Under the pieces are notes generated by a model. That model did no database searches, was not told where the DNA came from, and worked only from the letters and a program-made list of their open reading frames with translations. Position numbers and translations under genes: made by a program. Below, in pieces: positions 11,616 to 22,468 of a stretch of 38,909 nucleotides of DNA. The DNA lies in contig JAHFQI010000012.1 in assembly GCA_023259355.1 (NCBI GenBank), positions 1 through 38,909 of the forward strand, written 5' to 3'. Position 1 is the first letter of the stretch. Every line of letters starts with the position of its first letter. The DNA comes from Comamonadaceae bacterium (GTDB lineage Bacteria; Pseudomonadota; Gammaproteobacteria; Burkholderiales; Burkholderiaceae_C).

Positions 11616-12602
11616 TCAACGGGTATCGACGGCCAACAACTCCAGCATCAAGGCCACTCGCGCCTTGACCGGGCTCAGGCCATTGGAGTCTGCAAAGGCG
11701 TCGGCCGGCCGTGGCAGCACGCGGCCCTGCGCGCAACGGGTAGCCCGTACCACCTTGACGCCGGCGGCCTTCGCGCGCAGCAGCGCGGCCTCCAGATCAT
11801 GGTGCAGCGTGCCATTGCCCGTGCCGGCGGCGATCAGCCCCCGTACCCCATCCTTGACCAGAAGATCCACGATGACGCCGCTGGCGCCAGCGTGGTTCAT
11901 GACGATTTCCACGCGGGGCGCTTGCTTCACCTTGCCCAGCTTTTGAATCGATATCGGCCGGTGACTGTCGATGGAGACCGGCTCGCGCCGCACCCAGCGC
12001 ACGGCGTTTTCCTCCACATACCCGAGCGCGCCAGCCTCGCCGGAACCAAACGCATCGAGCCGGTACGGGTGGCTCTTGCGCACATCCCGCGCGCTGTGGA
12101 CGACGCCGGCGCACACCGCCACCACGCCGTGCGAGGCGGCATCGCTGTCCACGGCCACGGTCACGGCGTCAAGCAGGTTTTGCGGACCGTCCGGCGCCAG
12201 TGCCGTGGCCGGGCGCATGGCGCAGGTCAGCACCACCGGCTTGCAGGGCTGCAGCACCGCCTGCAGGAAGTAGGCGGTTTCTTCCAGGGTGTCCGTGCCA
12301 TGGGTGATGACGAGGCCCTGAACGGCGGGGTCCGCCAGCCAGTGGGCGCATCGCGCGGCAAGTTGCTGCCACAGGGCAAAGCTCATGTCCTTGCTGTCGA
12401 TTTGCGCCACCTGCTCGGCAACGAGCGTACGCCCGCGCAGCGCCGCCGGCAGGGTCCCAATGGCGTCCAGCAACTGCGCCACACCCAGCTGCGCCGCGGT
12501 GTAGCCGGTGTGGTCGCCCGCGCGGGCCGCGGTGCCGGCGATGGTTCCCCCCGTGCCCAGCACCACGATTCTTGAGTTGTCGGGTTGCACCATGGCTTGC
12601 AA
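11616..12602 (-). CDS. L-asparaginase
   Basis: IVVLGTGGTIAGTAARAGDHTGYTAAQLG...GLVITHGTDTLEETAYFLQ: both asparaginase active-site signatures. Confidence 0.93.
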   Translation of the reverse strand: MQAMVQPDNSRIVVLGTGGTIAGTAARAGDHTGYTAAQLGVAQLLDAIGTLPAALRGRTLVAEQVAQIDSKDMSFALWQQLAARCAHWLADPAVQGLVITHGTDTLEETAYFLQAVLQPCKPVVLTCAMRPATALAPDGPQNLLDAVTVAVDSDAASHGVVAVCAGVVHSARDVRKSHPYRLDAFGSGEAGALGYVEENAVRWVRREPVSIDSHRPISIQKLGKVKQAPRVEIVMNHAGASGVIVDLLVKDGVRGLIAAGTGNGTLHHDLEAALLRAKAAGVKVVRATRCAQGRVLPRPADAFADSNGLSPVKARVALMLELLAVDTR

Positions 12603-12613
12603 ACTTTCAAAAA

Positions 12614-12648
12614 CTGGTTAAAAATACAGTCACTGTTTATTAAGACAG
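12614..12648. promoter_or_regulatory. Tandem LexA (SOS) boxes in the asparaginase/lexA divergent promoter region
   Basis: CTGG-TTAAAAAT-ACAG (12614-12629, one mismatch to CTGT-N8-ACAG) and CTGT-TTATTAAG-ACAG (12633-12648, perfect), 19 bp apart. Confidence 0.85.
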
Positions 12649-12682
12649 TTATTTATCTCCGGCACGGCCTCAAGGAGTTGCC

Positions 12683-13369
12683 ATGATCGACGCATCACCG
12701 TTCCCCGCCAAGCTCACCGCACGCCAGCAGCAGATTCTGGACCTGATCCAGAGCGCGATCGCGCGCACAGGCGCACCACCCACGCGTGCTGAAATCGCCG
12801 CCGAATTGGGCTTCAAGTCCGCCAACGCCGCAGAAGAACACCTGCAGGCCTTGGCGCGCAAGGGGGTGATCGAGCTGGTCAGCGGCACCTCGCGTGGCAT
12901 CCGACTGAAAAGCGATGCGCTGCGGTCCATCAACGAATCGCGCATGAAGCAGTTTTCCCTCCCGCTGCCCAGCCTGGCCCAATTGGCACTGCCCTTGATC
13001 GGGCGGGTCGCTGCCGGCTCCCCGATTCTCGCGCAGGAGCATGTGGACCAGACTTATTACGTGGAAAACAGCCTGTTCCAGCGCAAACCCGACTACCTGC
13101 TCAAGGTGCGTGGCATGTCCATGCGCGACGCCGGCATCATGGACGGCGACCTGCTGGCGGTGCAGGCCACCAAGGATGCCAAAAATGGCCAGATCGTGGT
13201 GGCACGGCTGGGTGACGAAGTGACGGTCAAGCGGTTTCGCCGCAACAAGCACCTGATCGAACTGCATGCTGAAAACCCGGATTACCAGACCATCATCGTC
13301 GAACCCGGCGAACCCTTCGAGATCGAAGGCCTCGCCGTCGGATTGATCCGCAACACGATGCTGATGTAA
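12683..13369 (+). CDS. lexA: SOS repressor LexA
   Basis: [55 protein letters not shown] and S24 peptidase part [23 protein letters not shown]. Confidence 0.97.
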   Translation: MIDASPFPAKLTARQQQILDLIQSAIARTGAPPTRAEIAAELGFKSANAAEEHLQALARKGVIELVSGTSRGIRLKSDALRSINESRMKQFSLPLPSLAQLALPLIGRVAAGSPILAQEHVDQTYYVENSLFQRKPDYLLKVRGMSMRDAGIMDGDLLAVQATKDAKNGQIVVARLGDEVTVKRFRRNKHLIELHAENPDYQTIIVEPGEPFEIEGLAVGLIRNTMLM

Positions 13370-13504
13370 GCCCCGGACTTCGACCCCCTATTTGCCGCGG
13401 TAGGTGGCGGGCGTTTGGCACGCTTCGGCATGCCACAACCCTGTCGCGGCAAACTCTCCAGCAATCCTGCCTGTGTACGACCTCCAACCATTGAAAGGTT
13501 TCAC

Positions 13505-13825
13505 ATGGGAATCGCCCTCTTCAGTATTTCGGCCCTGTTTGCACCGCTGCAGGAACTCGTCACCCGGCTTGTACCAGCGCACCAGGCGCTGGCCCGGCGT
13601 CCCTCTCGACGACCGGCCTGCCCGGCACGAACCTTCGTCCGCAAGGATGCAGCGCACCTCACGCGGCGTGCACTTCCGCTGCGGGTGGTGCGAACCCTTG
13701 AAGCGGGCATACCGGCAGGAAGCACGGGCCGCATGGTAATTTCCGGACGCATGGCGGATGTTTGTGCCGAACTGGAGCGCCTGGCCGCACTGGAAGCCGC
13801 ACAAGAAGGTTTGGCCCGGCAGTAG
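13505..13825 (+). CDS. Small hypothetical protein downstream of lexA
   Basis: MGIALFSISALFAPLQELVTRLVPAHQALARR...GRMVISGRMADVCAELERLAALEAAQEG; convincing C-terminal half, function unknown. Confidence 0.5.
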   Translation: MGIALFSISALFAPLQELVTRLVPAHQALARRPSRRPACPARTFVRKDAAHLTRRALPLRVVRTLEAGIPAGSTGRMVISGRMADVCAELERLAALEAAQEGLARQ

Positions 13826-13946
13826 CCACGCTACCAAGCTGCCGCGGTGTGGCCAAGTTCCCATTGGCGCGGCGGCTTGACTTTGCGCAGCCAAAAGCAC
13901 GGACCACCCTCGGTGAAACCGCCCGGTCAGAGGGCACAATGACGGG

Positions 13947-14954
13947 ATGAACATTGTGATCCTCGACGACTACCAGGATGCGGTGCGCAAGCTGAACTGC
14001 GCCGCCCGGCTGGACGCCTTCCCCGCCAAAGTTTTTACCAACACCGTCAAGGGCATCGGTCAGCTGTCCGTGCGGCTCAAGGACGCCGACGTGATCGTGC
14101 TGATCCGCGAACGCACCCAGATCACCCGGCAGTTGGTGGAAAAGCTGCCCCGCCTCAAGCTGATTGCCCAGACCGGGCGGATCGGCAAACACATTGACGT
14201 TGCCGCCTGCACCGAGCGGGGCATCGCCGTCGCCGAGGGGGTCGGATCACCCGTGGCGCCTGCCGAGCTGACCTGGGCGCTCATCATGGCGGCCATGCGA
14301 CGCCTGCCCCAGTACATCGGTAATCTCAAGCACGGCGCATGGCAGCAATCGGGACTGAAATCAGGGGCCATGCCGCCTAATTTTGCCCTTGGCACGGTGC
14401 TCAGGGGGAGAACCCTCGGCATCTGGGGTTACGGAAAAATCGGGCAGATCGTGGCCGGCTATGGCAAGGCCTTCGGCATGCATGTGATGATCTGGGGCAG
14501 CGAGGCCTCGCGCGCCAAGGCAGCCAGTGACGGATTTGTGCCCGCCGCCACACGCGAAGCTTTTTTTGAGCAGTCTGACGTGCTTTCGCTGCATTTGCGA
14601 CTGCACGAGACCACCCAGGGCATTGTCACGCTGGACGATCTCTCGCGCATGAAGACCACGTCGCTGATCGTGAACACCTCGCGTGCCGAGCTGATCCAGA
14701 CCGACGCCTTGATCAGCGCCCTCAATCGGGGACGCCCGGGCCTTGCGGCCGTGGATGTGTTTGAAACCGAGCCCATCTTGCAGGGCCATGCGCTGCTCAG
14801 GCTGGAAAGCTGTATTTGCACCCCGCACATCGGCTATGTGGAGCAGGACAGCTACGAGATGTACTTCAGCGCGGCTTTTGACAATGTGGTGAACTTCATC
14901 AAGGGGACGCCCACCAACATCGTGAACCCCGGCGCACTGCAGGTCCGGCGCTGA
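13947..14954 (+). CDS. D-2-hydroxyacid dehydrogenase family protein
   Basis: LGIWGYGKIGQIVAGYGKAFGMHVMIWG, LSLHLRLHETTQGIV, LIVNTSRAELIQTDALISALNRGRPGLAAVDVFETEP. Confidence 0.92.
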   Translation: MNIVILDDYQDAVRKLNCAARLDAFPAKVFTNTVKGIGQLSVRLKDADVIVLIRERTQITRQLVEKLPRLKLIAQTGRIGKHIDVAACTERGIAVAEGVGSPVAPAELTWALIMAAMRRLPQYIGNLKHGAWQQSGLKSGAMPPNFALGTVLRGRTLGIWGYGKIGQIVAGYGKAFGMHVMIWGSEASRAKAASDGFVPAATREAFFEQSDVLSLHLRLHETTQGIVTLDDLSRMKTTSLIVNTSRAELIQTDALISALNRGRPGLAAVDVFETEPILQGHALLRLESCICTPHIGYVEQDSYEMYFSAAFDNVVNFIKGTPTNIVNPGALQVRR

Positions 14955-15155
14955 CATGTGCCACGCCCGACAGCCTCAAGCCACTGGCCCGCTGCTTCGC
15001 GCGCCGTGGGTCTGGGCATCGGGTCCATGGCGTTGAACCTGGCAAGGTGGCCGGCGCACCGATCGACCCCAGCTTGACATCCTCAGCGCAAAACATGAAC
15101 TCCAACACCAATCCCACGACCACAAGCACCTCTAAATGTGCACGATAATGCAGCC

Positions 15156-16679
15156 ATGAAAGAAGTCACCTACCCCACCGTCGCGATCATTGGCGCGGGC
15201 GCCATGGGCCGCGGCATCGCGCAAATCGCGGCCCAAGCCGGCAGCACCGTCAAGATTTTTGACACCCAGCCCGAGGCCATTGCCAAGGCGCGCGAGGCCC
15301 TGTTTTCGCAGTGGGACAAGCTGCAGGAGAAGGGCCGCCTGACGCCCGAGGCCGTGGTCGGCCACAAATCCCGGCTGCTTGCCGCCGACAGCCTGGCCCT
15401 GCTGGCCGACTGTGATCTCGTGGTCGAAGCCATCGTGGAACGGCTCGACGTCAAGAAAAACCTGTTTGGCCAGCTGGAGGCCATCGTCAGGCCGGATGCG
15501 GTGCTGGTCACCAACACCTCGTCCCTGTCGGTCACCGCCATTGCCGCCGGATTGAAGCACCCCGAACGGTTTGCCGGCTATCACTTCTTCAATCCCGTCC
15601 CACTGATGAAGGTGGTGGAAGTCATCGCCGGCCTCAAGACCGACGCCGCGGTCTGCGCCGCGCTGTCCGGCTATGCCCGCCAGATGGGCCACACGCCGGT
15701 ACAGGCGCAGGACACGCCGGGCTTCATCGTCAACCACGCGGGCCGCGGCTATGGCACCGAGGCGCTGCGCGTCGCCAGCGAGGGCGTGGCTGATTTCGCC
15801 ACGATCGACCGCATCCTGCGGGACCAGGTGGGTTTCAAGCTCGGTCCTTTCGAATTGCTCGATCTGACCGCGCTGGACGTGTCCCACCCCGTGATGGAAT
15901 CGATCTACCAGCAGTACTACCACGAGCCGCGCTACCGCCCCAGCGTGATCACCGCCCAGCGGCTCGCCGGCGGCGTAGTCGGCAAGAAGGTCGGCGAAGG
16001 CTTTTACCGCTATGTGGACGGCGCCGCCCAGGTCAGCCCCGAACCGCCCGTGCCGCAAGTGGCGGAAATGCCGCCGGTGTGGGTATCGCCGCGCGCCGCG
16101 CGCCGCGCCGAACTCCTGCAGCTCTTGAAGAACCTCGGCGCCAGCATCGAAACCGGGGCCTCGCCGTCCCCTGCCGCGCTGACCCTGGTCGCACCGCTGG
16201 GCTTCGACATCACCACCGTGGCCGTGGTCGAGCGGCTGGACCCGGCGAGAACCGTGGGCATCGACATGCTGATCGACGACGCGGCCACCAAGCGCCGCGT
16301 GCTGGCCACCAACCCGGCCACACGCACCGACATGCGCGACGCGGCGCACGCGCTGTTTGCCCGCGATGGCAAGGCCGTCAGCGTGATCCGCGACAGTGGC
16401 GGCTTCGTGACGCAGCGCGTGGTGGCGACCATCGTCAACATCGCCACCGACATGTGCCAGCAGGGCGTGTGCAGCCCCAAGGACCTGGAGACCGCCGTCA
16501 CACTCGGCCTGGGCTACCCCCTCGGGCCGCTGGCCATGGGCGACCGCTACGGCCCGACCAATGTGCTGGAAGTGCTGTTCAACATGCAGACCGTCTATGG
16601 TGACCCGCGTTACCGCCCCAGCCCCTGGCTGCGCCGCCGCGGCGCGATCGGCCTGAGCCTGATGCACACCGAGGAATAA
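15156..16679 (+). CDS. 3-hydroxyacyl-CoA dehydrogenase
   Basis: VAIIGAGAMGRGIAQIAAQAGSTVKIFDTQPEAI...ERFAGYHFFNPVPLMKVVEVI; two C-terminal domains. Confidence 0.93.
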   Translation: MKEVTYPTVAIIGAGAMGRGIAQIAAQAGSTVKIFDTQPEAIAKAREALFSQWDKLQEKGRLTPEAVVGHKSRLLAADSLALLADCDLVVEAIVERLDVKKNLFGQLEAIVRPDAVLVTNTSSLSVTAIAAGLKHPERFAGYHFFNPVPLMKVVEVIAGLKTDAAVCAALSGYARQMGHTPVQAQDTPGFIVNHAGRGYGTEALRVASEGVADFATIDRILRDQVGFKLGPFELLDLTALDVSHPVMESIYQQYYHEPRYRPSVITAQRLAGGVVGKKVGEGFYRYVDGAAQVSPEPPVPQVAEMPPVWVSPRAARRAELLQLLKNLGASIETGASPSPAALTLVAPLGFDITTVAVVERLDPARTVGIDMLIDDAATKRRVLATNPATRTDMRDAAHALFARDGKAVSVIRDSGGFVTQRVVATIVNIATDMCQQGVCSPKDLETAVTLGLGYPLGPLAMGDRYGPTNVLEVLFNMQTVYGDPRYRPSPWLRRRGAIGLSLMHTEE

Positions 16680-16684
16680 GCCCC

Positions 16685-17464
16685 ATGGCAGCCGAACTCC
16701 GAAGCACCAGCCAGGGCCTGACCATGGTCCTGACCGTCAGCAACCCGGAACACCGCAACGCGCTCGGCCCGGAAATCTACGCGGCGGGGGTGGAAGCGCT
16801 GAACGTGGCGGAATCCAGCCCCGAAGTGCGCAGCGTCGTCATCGTGGGGGAAGGCGCGATCTTCAGCGCGGGCGGCAACCTCCAGCGCCTGCAGGCCAAC
16901 CGGCAGTTGCCGCCCGACGTCCAGGCGCAAAGCATTGAAGGCCTGCACAACTGGATCGAGGCGATCCGCACTTTTCCCAAGCCCGTCATCGCGGCCGTGG
17001 AAGGGCCTGCCGCCGGCGCCGGATTTTCGCTGGCGCTGGCTTGCGACTTCGTCGTCGCGGCGAACAACGCCGTCTTCGTCATGGCCTACAGCAACATCGC
17101 CTTGTCTCCCGACGGGGGCGGCAGCTGGAGCCTTTCCCGTGCGCTGCCGCGCCAGCTCGTCACCGAACTGTTGATGTGCGGCGAGCGCATCAGCGCCGAG
17201 CGCCTGCACCAGCTCGGCGTGGTCAACCGACTGACGGACGCGGGCAACGCGCTCTCGGCCGCACTTGAACTGGCCGAGCGGCTCAACGCCCGCGCGCCCA
17301 ATGCCCTGGCGAGCATCAAGGAACTGGTCAGCGAAGCGCCCACGTCCACCCTCACGCGCCAGCTCGCGCTGGAACGCGACCACTTCGTCAAAAACCTGCA
17401 TCACGCCAACGCAGGGATCGGGATCGCCGCCTTTCTCGACAAGAAGCCGCCGCGCTTCGAATAA
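16685..17464 (+). CDS. Enoyl-CoA hydratase family protein
   Basis: VVIVGEGAIFSAGGNLQRL..., VEGPAAGAGFSLALACDFVVAANNAVF. Confidence 0.92.
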   Translation: MAAELRSTSQGLTMVLTVSNPEHRNALGPEIYAAGVEALNVAESSPEVRSVVIVGEGAIFSAGGNLQRLQANRQLPPDVQAQSIEGLHNWIEAIRTFPKPVIAAVEGPAAGAGFSLALACDFVVAANNAVFVMAYSNIALSPDGGGSWSLSRALPRQLVTELLMCGERISAERLHQLGVVNRLTDAGNALSAALELAERLNARAPNALASIKELVSEAPTSTLTRQLALERDHFVKNLHHANAGIGIAAFLDKKPPRFE

Positions 17465-17481
17465 GCCCGGCCAGCAGGCCA

Positions 17482-17514
17482 GCGACCCCACGCATCACGG
17501 GAGCGTGGGGTCTT
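17482..17514 (+). terminator. Putative terminator
   Basis: GACCCCACGC-ATCACGGGA-GCGTGGGGTC then TTCCC; T tract weak. Confidence 0.5.
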
Positions 17515-17601
17515 CCCAGACGCTCAGGTGACAACCCTGAGAGGAATCGTCCGTCCCTCACGTGACAATGTCAGCGTCATCAGTCACGCAAAAGACAGAC
17601 C

Positions 17602-18321
17602 ATGGACGATCCGATTCTTACCATCGAGGAACGCGAGGCGATCAATACCGGTCGCTGGTTTTCCTCCCTTTCACCCTCACTGCGACACGACATTCTCAGA
17701 TGCGCCTATGTCAAGCGATTCAAGGACGGCGAGCTCATAGTGGCGCGCGGCGATCCGCCCATCGAATGGACAGCGTGCGCGCGCGGCGCGGTGCGGGTGA
17801 GTTCCACCTCGATTTCCGGCAAGCAGATCACGCTGACCTATGTGGAGCCGGGCATCTGGTTTGGCGACGTGTCGATCTTCGACGGCGACCGGCGCACCCA
17901 CGATGCCTATGCCCATGGCGAGACCACGCTGCTGTGCGTGTCGCGCAGCGACTTCCAGAAAATCCTGGCGCAGCACGTGGAGCTCTACGAAGCGCTCGTG
18001 CGCCTGCAGTCGCGCCGCATCCGCCAGCTCTATGGCCTCGTGGAAGACCTCAACACCTTGCCGCTGCGGGCACGGCTGGCCAAGCAGCTGCTGCACCTGG
18101 TCCGCAGCTACGGTGTGCCCTGCCTCTCCGACGGGCGGGAAATGCGCATCAGCCTGCAACTGGCGCAGGAGGAACTGGCCCAGTTGCTCGGTGCCTCGCG
18201 CCAGCGGGTGAACCAGGAACTCAAGGCCATGGAGCGGGAGAACGCCATTCGCATCGAACCCGGCGGCCTGGTGGTGCGCGACCGCGAAGCACTCATGCGC
18301 ATCGTTGAGGCCGACAACTAG
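17602..18321 (+). CDS. Crp/Fnr family transcriptional regulator
   Basis: cNMP-binding-like N-terminus and HTH LQLAQEELAQLLGASRQRVNQELKAMERENAIRIEPGGLVV. Confidence 0.92.
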   Translation: MDDPILTIEEREAINTGRWFSSLSPSLRHDILRCAYVKRFKDGELIVARGDPPIEWTACARGAVRVSSTSISGKQITLTYVEPGIWFGDVSIFDGDRRTHDAYAHGETTLLCVSRSDFQKILAQHVELYEALVRLQSRRIRQLYGLVEDLNTLPLRARLAKQLLHLVRSYGVPCLSDGREMRISLQLAQEELAQLLGASRQRVNQELKAMERENAIRIEPGGLVVRDREALMRIVEADN

Positions 18322-18352
18322 ACCCTGAAGACCCCATCCATCGAGCCCGAGC

Positions 18353-19438
18353 ATGACCGACTTTGAGCATTTTGTAGGAACCCGGCCCGTGACCGGTTCG
18401 CACGTCATCGACGTGGAACGTCTGAACGACTGGCTGGAGAAGAACCTTGCCGGGTTCAAGGGTCCGCTGACCGTGGAGATGTTCAAGGGCGGCCAGTCCA
18501 ACCCGACCTACAAGCTCATCACCCCTGGCGAAAGCTACGTCATGCGCGCCAAGCCCGGCCCCGTGGCAAAACTGCTGCCATCGGCCCACGCCGTGGAACG
18601 CGAATTCGCCGTGATGAAGGGCCTGCAAGGCACGGACGTGCCGGTCGCGCGCATGCACGTGCTCTGTGAGGACGAGTCGGTCATCGGCCGCGCGTTCTAC
18701 GTGATGGAATTCGTGCAGGGCCGCGTGCTGTGGGACCAGTCGCTGCCCGGCATGAGCCTCAGCGAGCGCGGCGCCATCTACAACGAAATGAACCGCGTAA
18801 TTGCCGCGCTGCACACCGTGAAATTCGCCGAGCGCGGCCTCGCCGGTTACGGCAAGCCCGGCAACTATTTCGAGCGCCAGATCGGCCGCTGGAGCAAGCA
18901 GTACGTGGCCTCGGTCACCCAGCCGATTCCCGAGATGGACCGGCTCATGGAATGGCTGCCCGCGCACATCCCGGCCAAGGCGCGGGATGAGGCCATGGTC
19001 AGCATCGTCCATGGCGACTACCGGCTCGACAACCTGATGTTCCACCCGACCGAGCCGCGTGTGCTGGCCGTGCTGGACTGGGAACTGTCCACCCTGGGCC
19101 ACCCGCTGGCCGACTTCAGCTACCACTGCATGGCCTGGCACATTCCGCCGGGCACCTTCCGCGGCATCGGCGGGCTTGATGTGGCCAGCCTGGGGATTCC
19201 CACCGAAGCCGAATACATCCGCATGTACTGCGACCGCACCGGCTTCACCACGCCCGAAGACTTGAAGGCCGACTGGAACTTCTACCTCGCCTACAACATG
19301 TTCCGCATCGCCGCCATTCTGCAAGGCATCGCCAAGCGCGTCGAAGCCGGCACGGCATCGAGCCCCCAGGCCAAGGCCTCCGGCGCCGGTGCCCGCCCCA
19401 TGGCCGAAATGGCCTGGAAATTTGCCCAGAAGGCCTGA
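18353..19438 (+). CDS. Phosphotransferase family protein (APH fold, ACAD10/11 N-domain-like)
   Basis: [11 protein letters not shown]..., [39 protein letters not shown]; upstream of an acyl-CoA dehydrogenase. Confidence 0.92.
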   Translation: MTDFEHFVGTRPVTGSHVIDVERLNDWLEKNLAGFKGPLTVEMFKGGQSNPTYKLITPGESYVMRAKPGPVAKLLPSAHAVEREFAVMKGLQGTDVPVARMHVLCEDESVIGRAFYVMEFVQGRVLWDQSLPGMSLSERGAIYNEMNRVIAALHTVKFAERGLAGYGKPGNYFERQIGRWSKQYVASVTQPIPEMDRLMEWLPAHIPAKARDEAMVSIVHGDYRLDNLMFHPTEPRVLAVLDWELSTLGHPLADFSYHCMAWHIPPGTFRGIGGLDVASLGIPTEAEYIRMYCDRTGFTTPEDLKADWNFYLAYNMFRIAAILQGIAKRVEAGTASSPQAKASGAGARPMAEMAWKFAQKA

Positions 19439-19469
19439 CCCCGATTCTCATCCGCCAAAGGAAACTGTC

Positions 19470-20729
<1,260 letters not shown>

Positions 20730-20733
20730 CAAA

Positions 20734-20812
20734 GCCCCCAACGCTTGTCGCTGCGTGTACTGCGCTGCCCCCGAGAGGGGCCGCATTCGCCTTGGGGCGG
20801 CCGGCTGCGCCT
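20734..20812 (+). repeat. Interspersed intergenic repeat, copy 1
   Basis: CCCCCAACGCTTGTCGCTGCGTGTACTGCGCTGCCCCCGAGAGGGGCCGCATTCGCCTTGGGGCGGCCGGC; strongly similar to 38100-38178. Confidence 0.7.
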
Positions 20813-20870
20813 GAGCCTGCAAAAATACGGCAGACCGGAGAAAATCCGCCCTTTACCAAGGAATCCCGAC

Positions 20871-21563
20871 GTGATTGACGTTTTCTCCTGGCCCACGTCC
20901 AACGGCCACAAGGTCCACATCATGCTGGAGGAATGCGGTCTTCCGTACCGCGTTCACCCCATCAACATTGGTGCCGGCGACCAGTTCAAGCCCGACTTCC
21001 TCAAGATCAGCCCGAACAACAAGATCCCCGCGCTCACCGATTCCGAAGGCCCCGGCGGCAAGCCGATCTCGCTGTTCGAGTCGGGCGCCATCCTGCTGTA
21101 CCTGGCAGCCAAGACCGGCAAGTTGCTGCCCAAATCCGACCGGCAGAAATACGAAGTCCTGCAGTGGCTGATGTTCCAGATGGGCGGCGTGGGTCCGATG
21201 CTCGGCCAGGCCCATCATTTCCGCCTCTATGCGCCCGAGAAGATCGAATACGCGTTCAACCGCTACACCAACGAAGCCAAGCGCCTGTATGGCGTCATGG
21301 AAAAGCAGCTTGAGAAGAAGCGGTTCATCGCCGGCAACCAATACACCATCGCCGACATTGCGATCTTCCCGTGGCTGCGCAACTGGCAAAACCAGGGCAT
21401 CGATTGGGCCGACTACCCGCACCTCAAGGAATGGTTCGACCGCATCGGCAACCGGCCGGCCGTCAAGCGCGGCGTGCAGGTTCTGGCCCATGCGCGCAAG
21501 CCCATCACGGACGACAAATCGCGCGAAGTGTTGTTTGGCAAGACGCAATACAGCCAGCACTGA
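20871..21563 (+). CDS. Glutathione S-transferase family protein (YghU/YfcG-like)
   Basis: GTG start; VIDVFSWPTSNGHKVHIMLEECGLPYRVHPINIGAGDQFKPDFLKISPNNKIPALTD. Confidence 0.93.
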   Translation: MIDVFSWPTSNGHKVHIMLEECGLPYRVHPINIGAGDQFKPDFLKISPNNKIPALTDSEGPGGKPISLFESGAILLYLAAKTGKLLPKSDRQKYEVLQWLMFQMGGVGPMLGQAHHFRLYAPEKIEYAFNRYTNEAKRLYGVMEKQLEKKRFIAGNQYTIADIAIFPWLRNWQNQGIDWADYPHLKEWFDRIGNRPAVKRGVQVLAHARKPITDDKSREVLFGKTQYSQH

Positions 21564-21602
21564 AGAAACGAGGCCCTGCAGGCAGTAGAATGCAAGGCTT
21601 GT

Positions 21603-21679
<77 letters not shown>

Positions 21680-21687
21680 TTCATCTG

Positions 21688-21712
21688 AAAAGGCCCACCT
21701 GATGGGCCTTTC
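21688..21712 (+). terminator. Possible terminator between the two tRNAs
   Basis: AAAAGGCCCACCTGATGGGCCTTTCAT. Confidence 0.5.
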
Positions 21713-21718
21713 ATCCAT

Positions 21719-21795
21719 CTGCCCGTAGCTCAACTGGATAGAGCAACGGCCTTCTAAGCCGTAGGTCGGGGGTTCGAGTCCCTCCGGGCAGGCCA
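21719..21795 (+). tRNA. tRNA-Arg (anticodon TCT); its 3' part is attL of the integrative element
   Basis: CTGCCCG/CGGGCAG acceptor stem, CGGCCTTCTAAGCCG anticodon arm, GGGGGTTCGAGTCCCTC T arm, GCCA end. Confidence 0.95.
21751..21795 (+). repeat. attL: direct repeat in the tRNA-Arg 3' end
   Basis: CTTCTAAGCCGTAGGTCGGGGGTTCGAGTCCCTCCGGGCAGGCCA. Confidence 0.9.
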
Positions 21796-21842
21796 GTAAA
21801 CACTAGGTTTCATGCTACAAATTAAGTAGCAAACCCCATCCA

Positions 21843-21862
21843 GGGTAACGCCGGGGTAACAA
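21843..21862 (+). repeat. Paired GGGTAAC sites (candidate integrase arm-type site, attL side)
   Basis: GGGTAACGCCGGGGTAACAA; 19/20 identical to 31094-31113. Confidence 0.6.
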
Positions 21863-21914
21863 ATCCAGTGACCCGGCTCTTGTGATGCTTTTTCGCGACG
21901 CGGGCAGACTTCCC

Positions 21915-21940
21915 ATCGACAAAGTAGACAGTCTCGACGG
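21915..21940 (+). repeat. GACAA/G 9-bp iteron-like cluster near attL
   Basis: ATCGACAAAGTAGACAGTCTCGACGG; the first 17 bp match the reverse complement of 25440-25456. Confidence 0.55.
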
Positions 21941-22468
21941 ACTCAACCCCAAAGCAGAAAGCCGGCCAACGTCCCCGCTTGCCGGCTCCTGTGCCTATCG
22001 TGCGCCCTTGCACCAATCCCACCCTTCACCCGTTGACTGAATATGGTGCAAGCACCGCGCCACAGACTGTCACGGGCTTTCTGGCCGCCCCCGCTGACCG
22101 GGCGGGCGGGGCCTGGTGGGGCCGGTCGTAGCCTTTCGGCCTTAACCGGTATACCAGCAGGACGGCACGTCATGTGAACGTTCCGGTGCCGGGCCCCTGC
22201 CTTGGGTGCGATGCAGGCGCACTGGCTGGTGGGAGCGGTTCGTGCGGCGCCATGTTCGGCCTTGCGTGATGTGTGTGGGGGTGTTGCCTTCGCATTCCAG
22301 CGATAGGCGCGCACCTGTCGAGACTTCCCGGAGAGGAGTCGCCCCCTTCGTGCGCTTGCGCGGGATTCAGTCGAATCATGCGCGGGGTGTCGCTCATGGG
22401 GCGGCGCTGCAAACGCCAGGGGTTGGCGGGCTATGAGCAACCCCTCGCCCGCCGTCCAGATTGCGAAT

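Noticed and set aside
15132-16667. 511-aa minus-strand ORF
   Set aside because: Mirror of the 3-hydroxyacyl-CoA dehydrogenase gene; shadow ORF.
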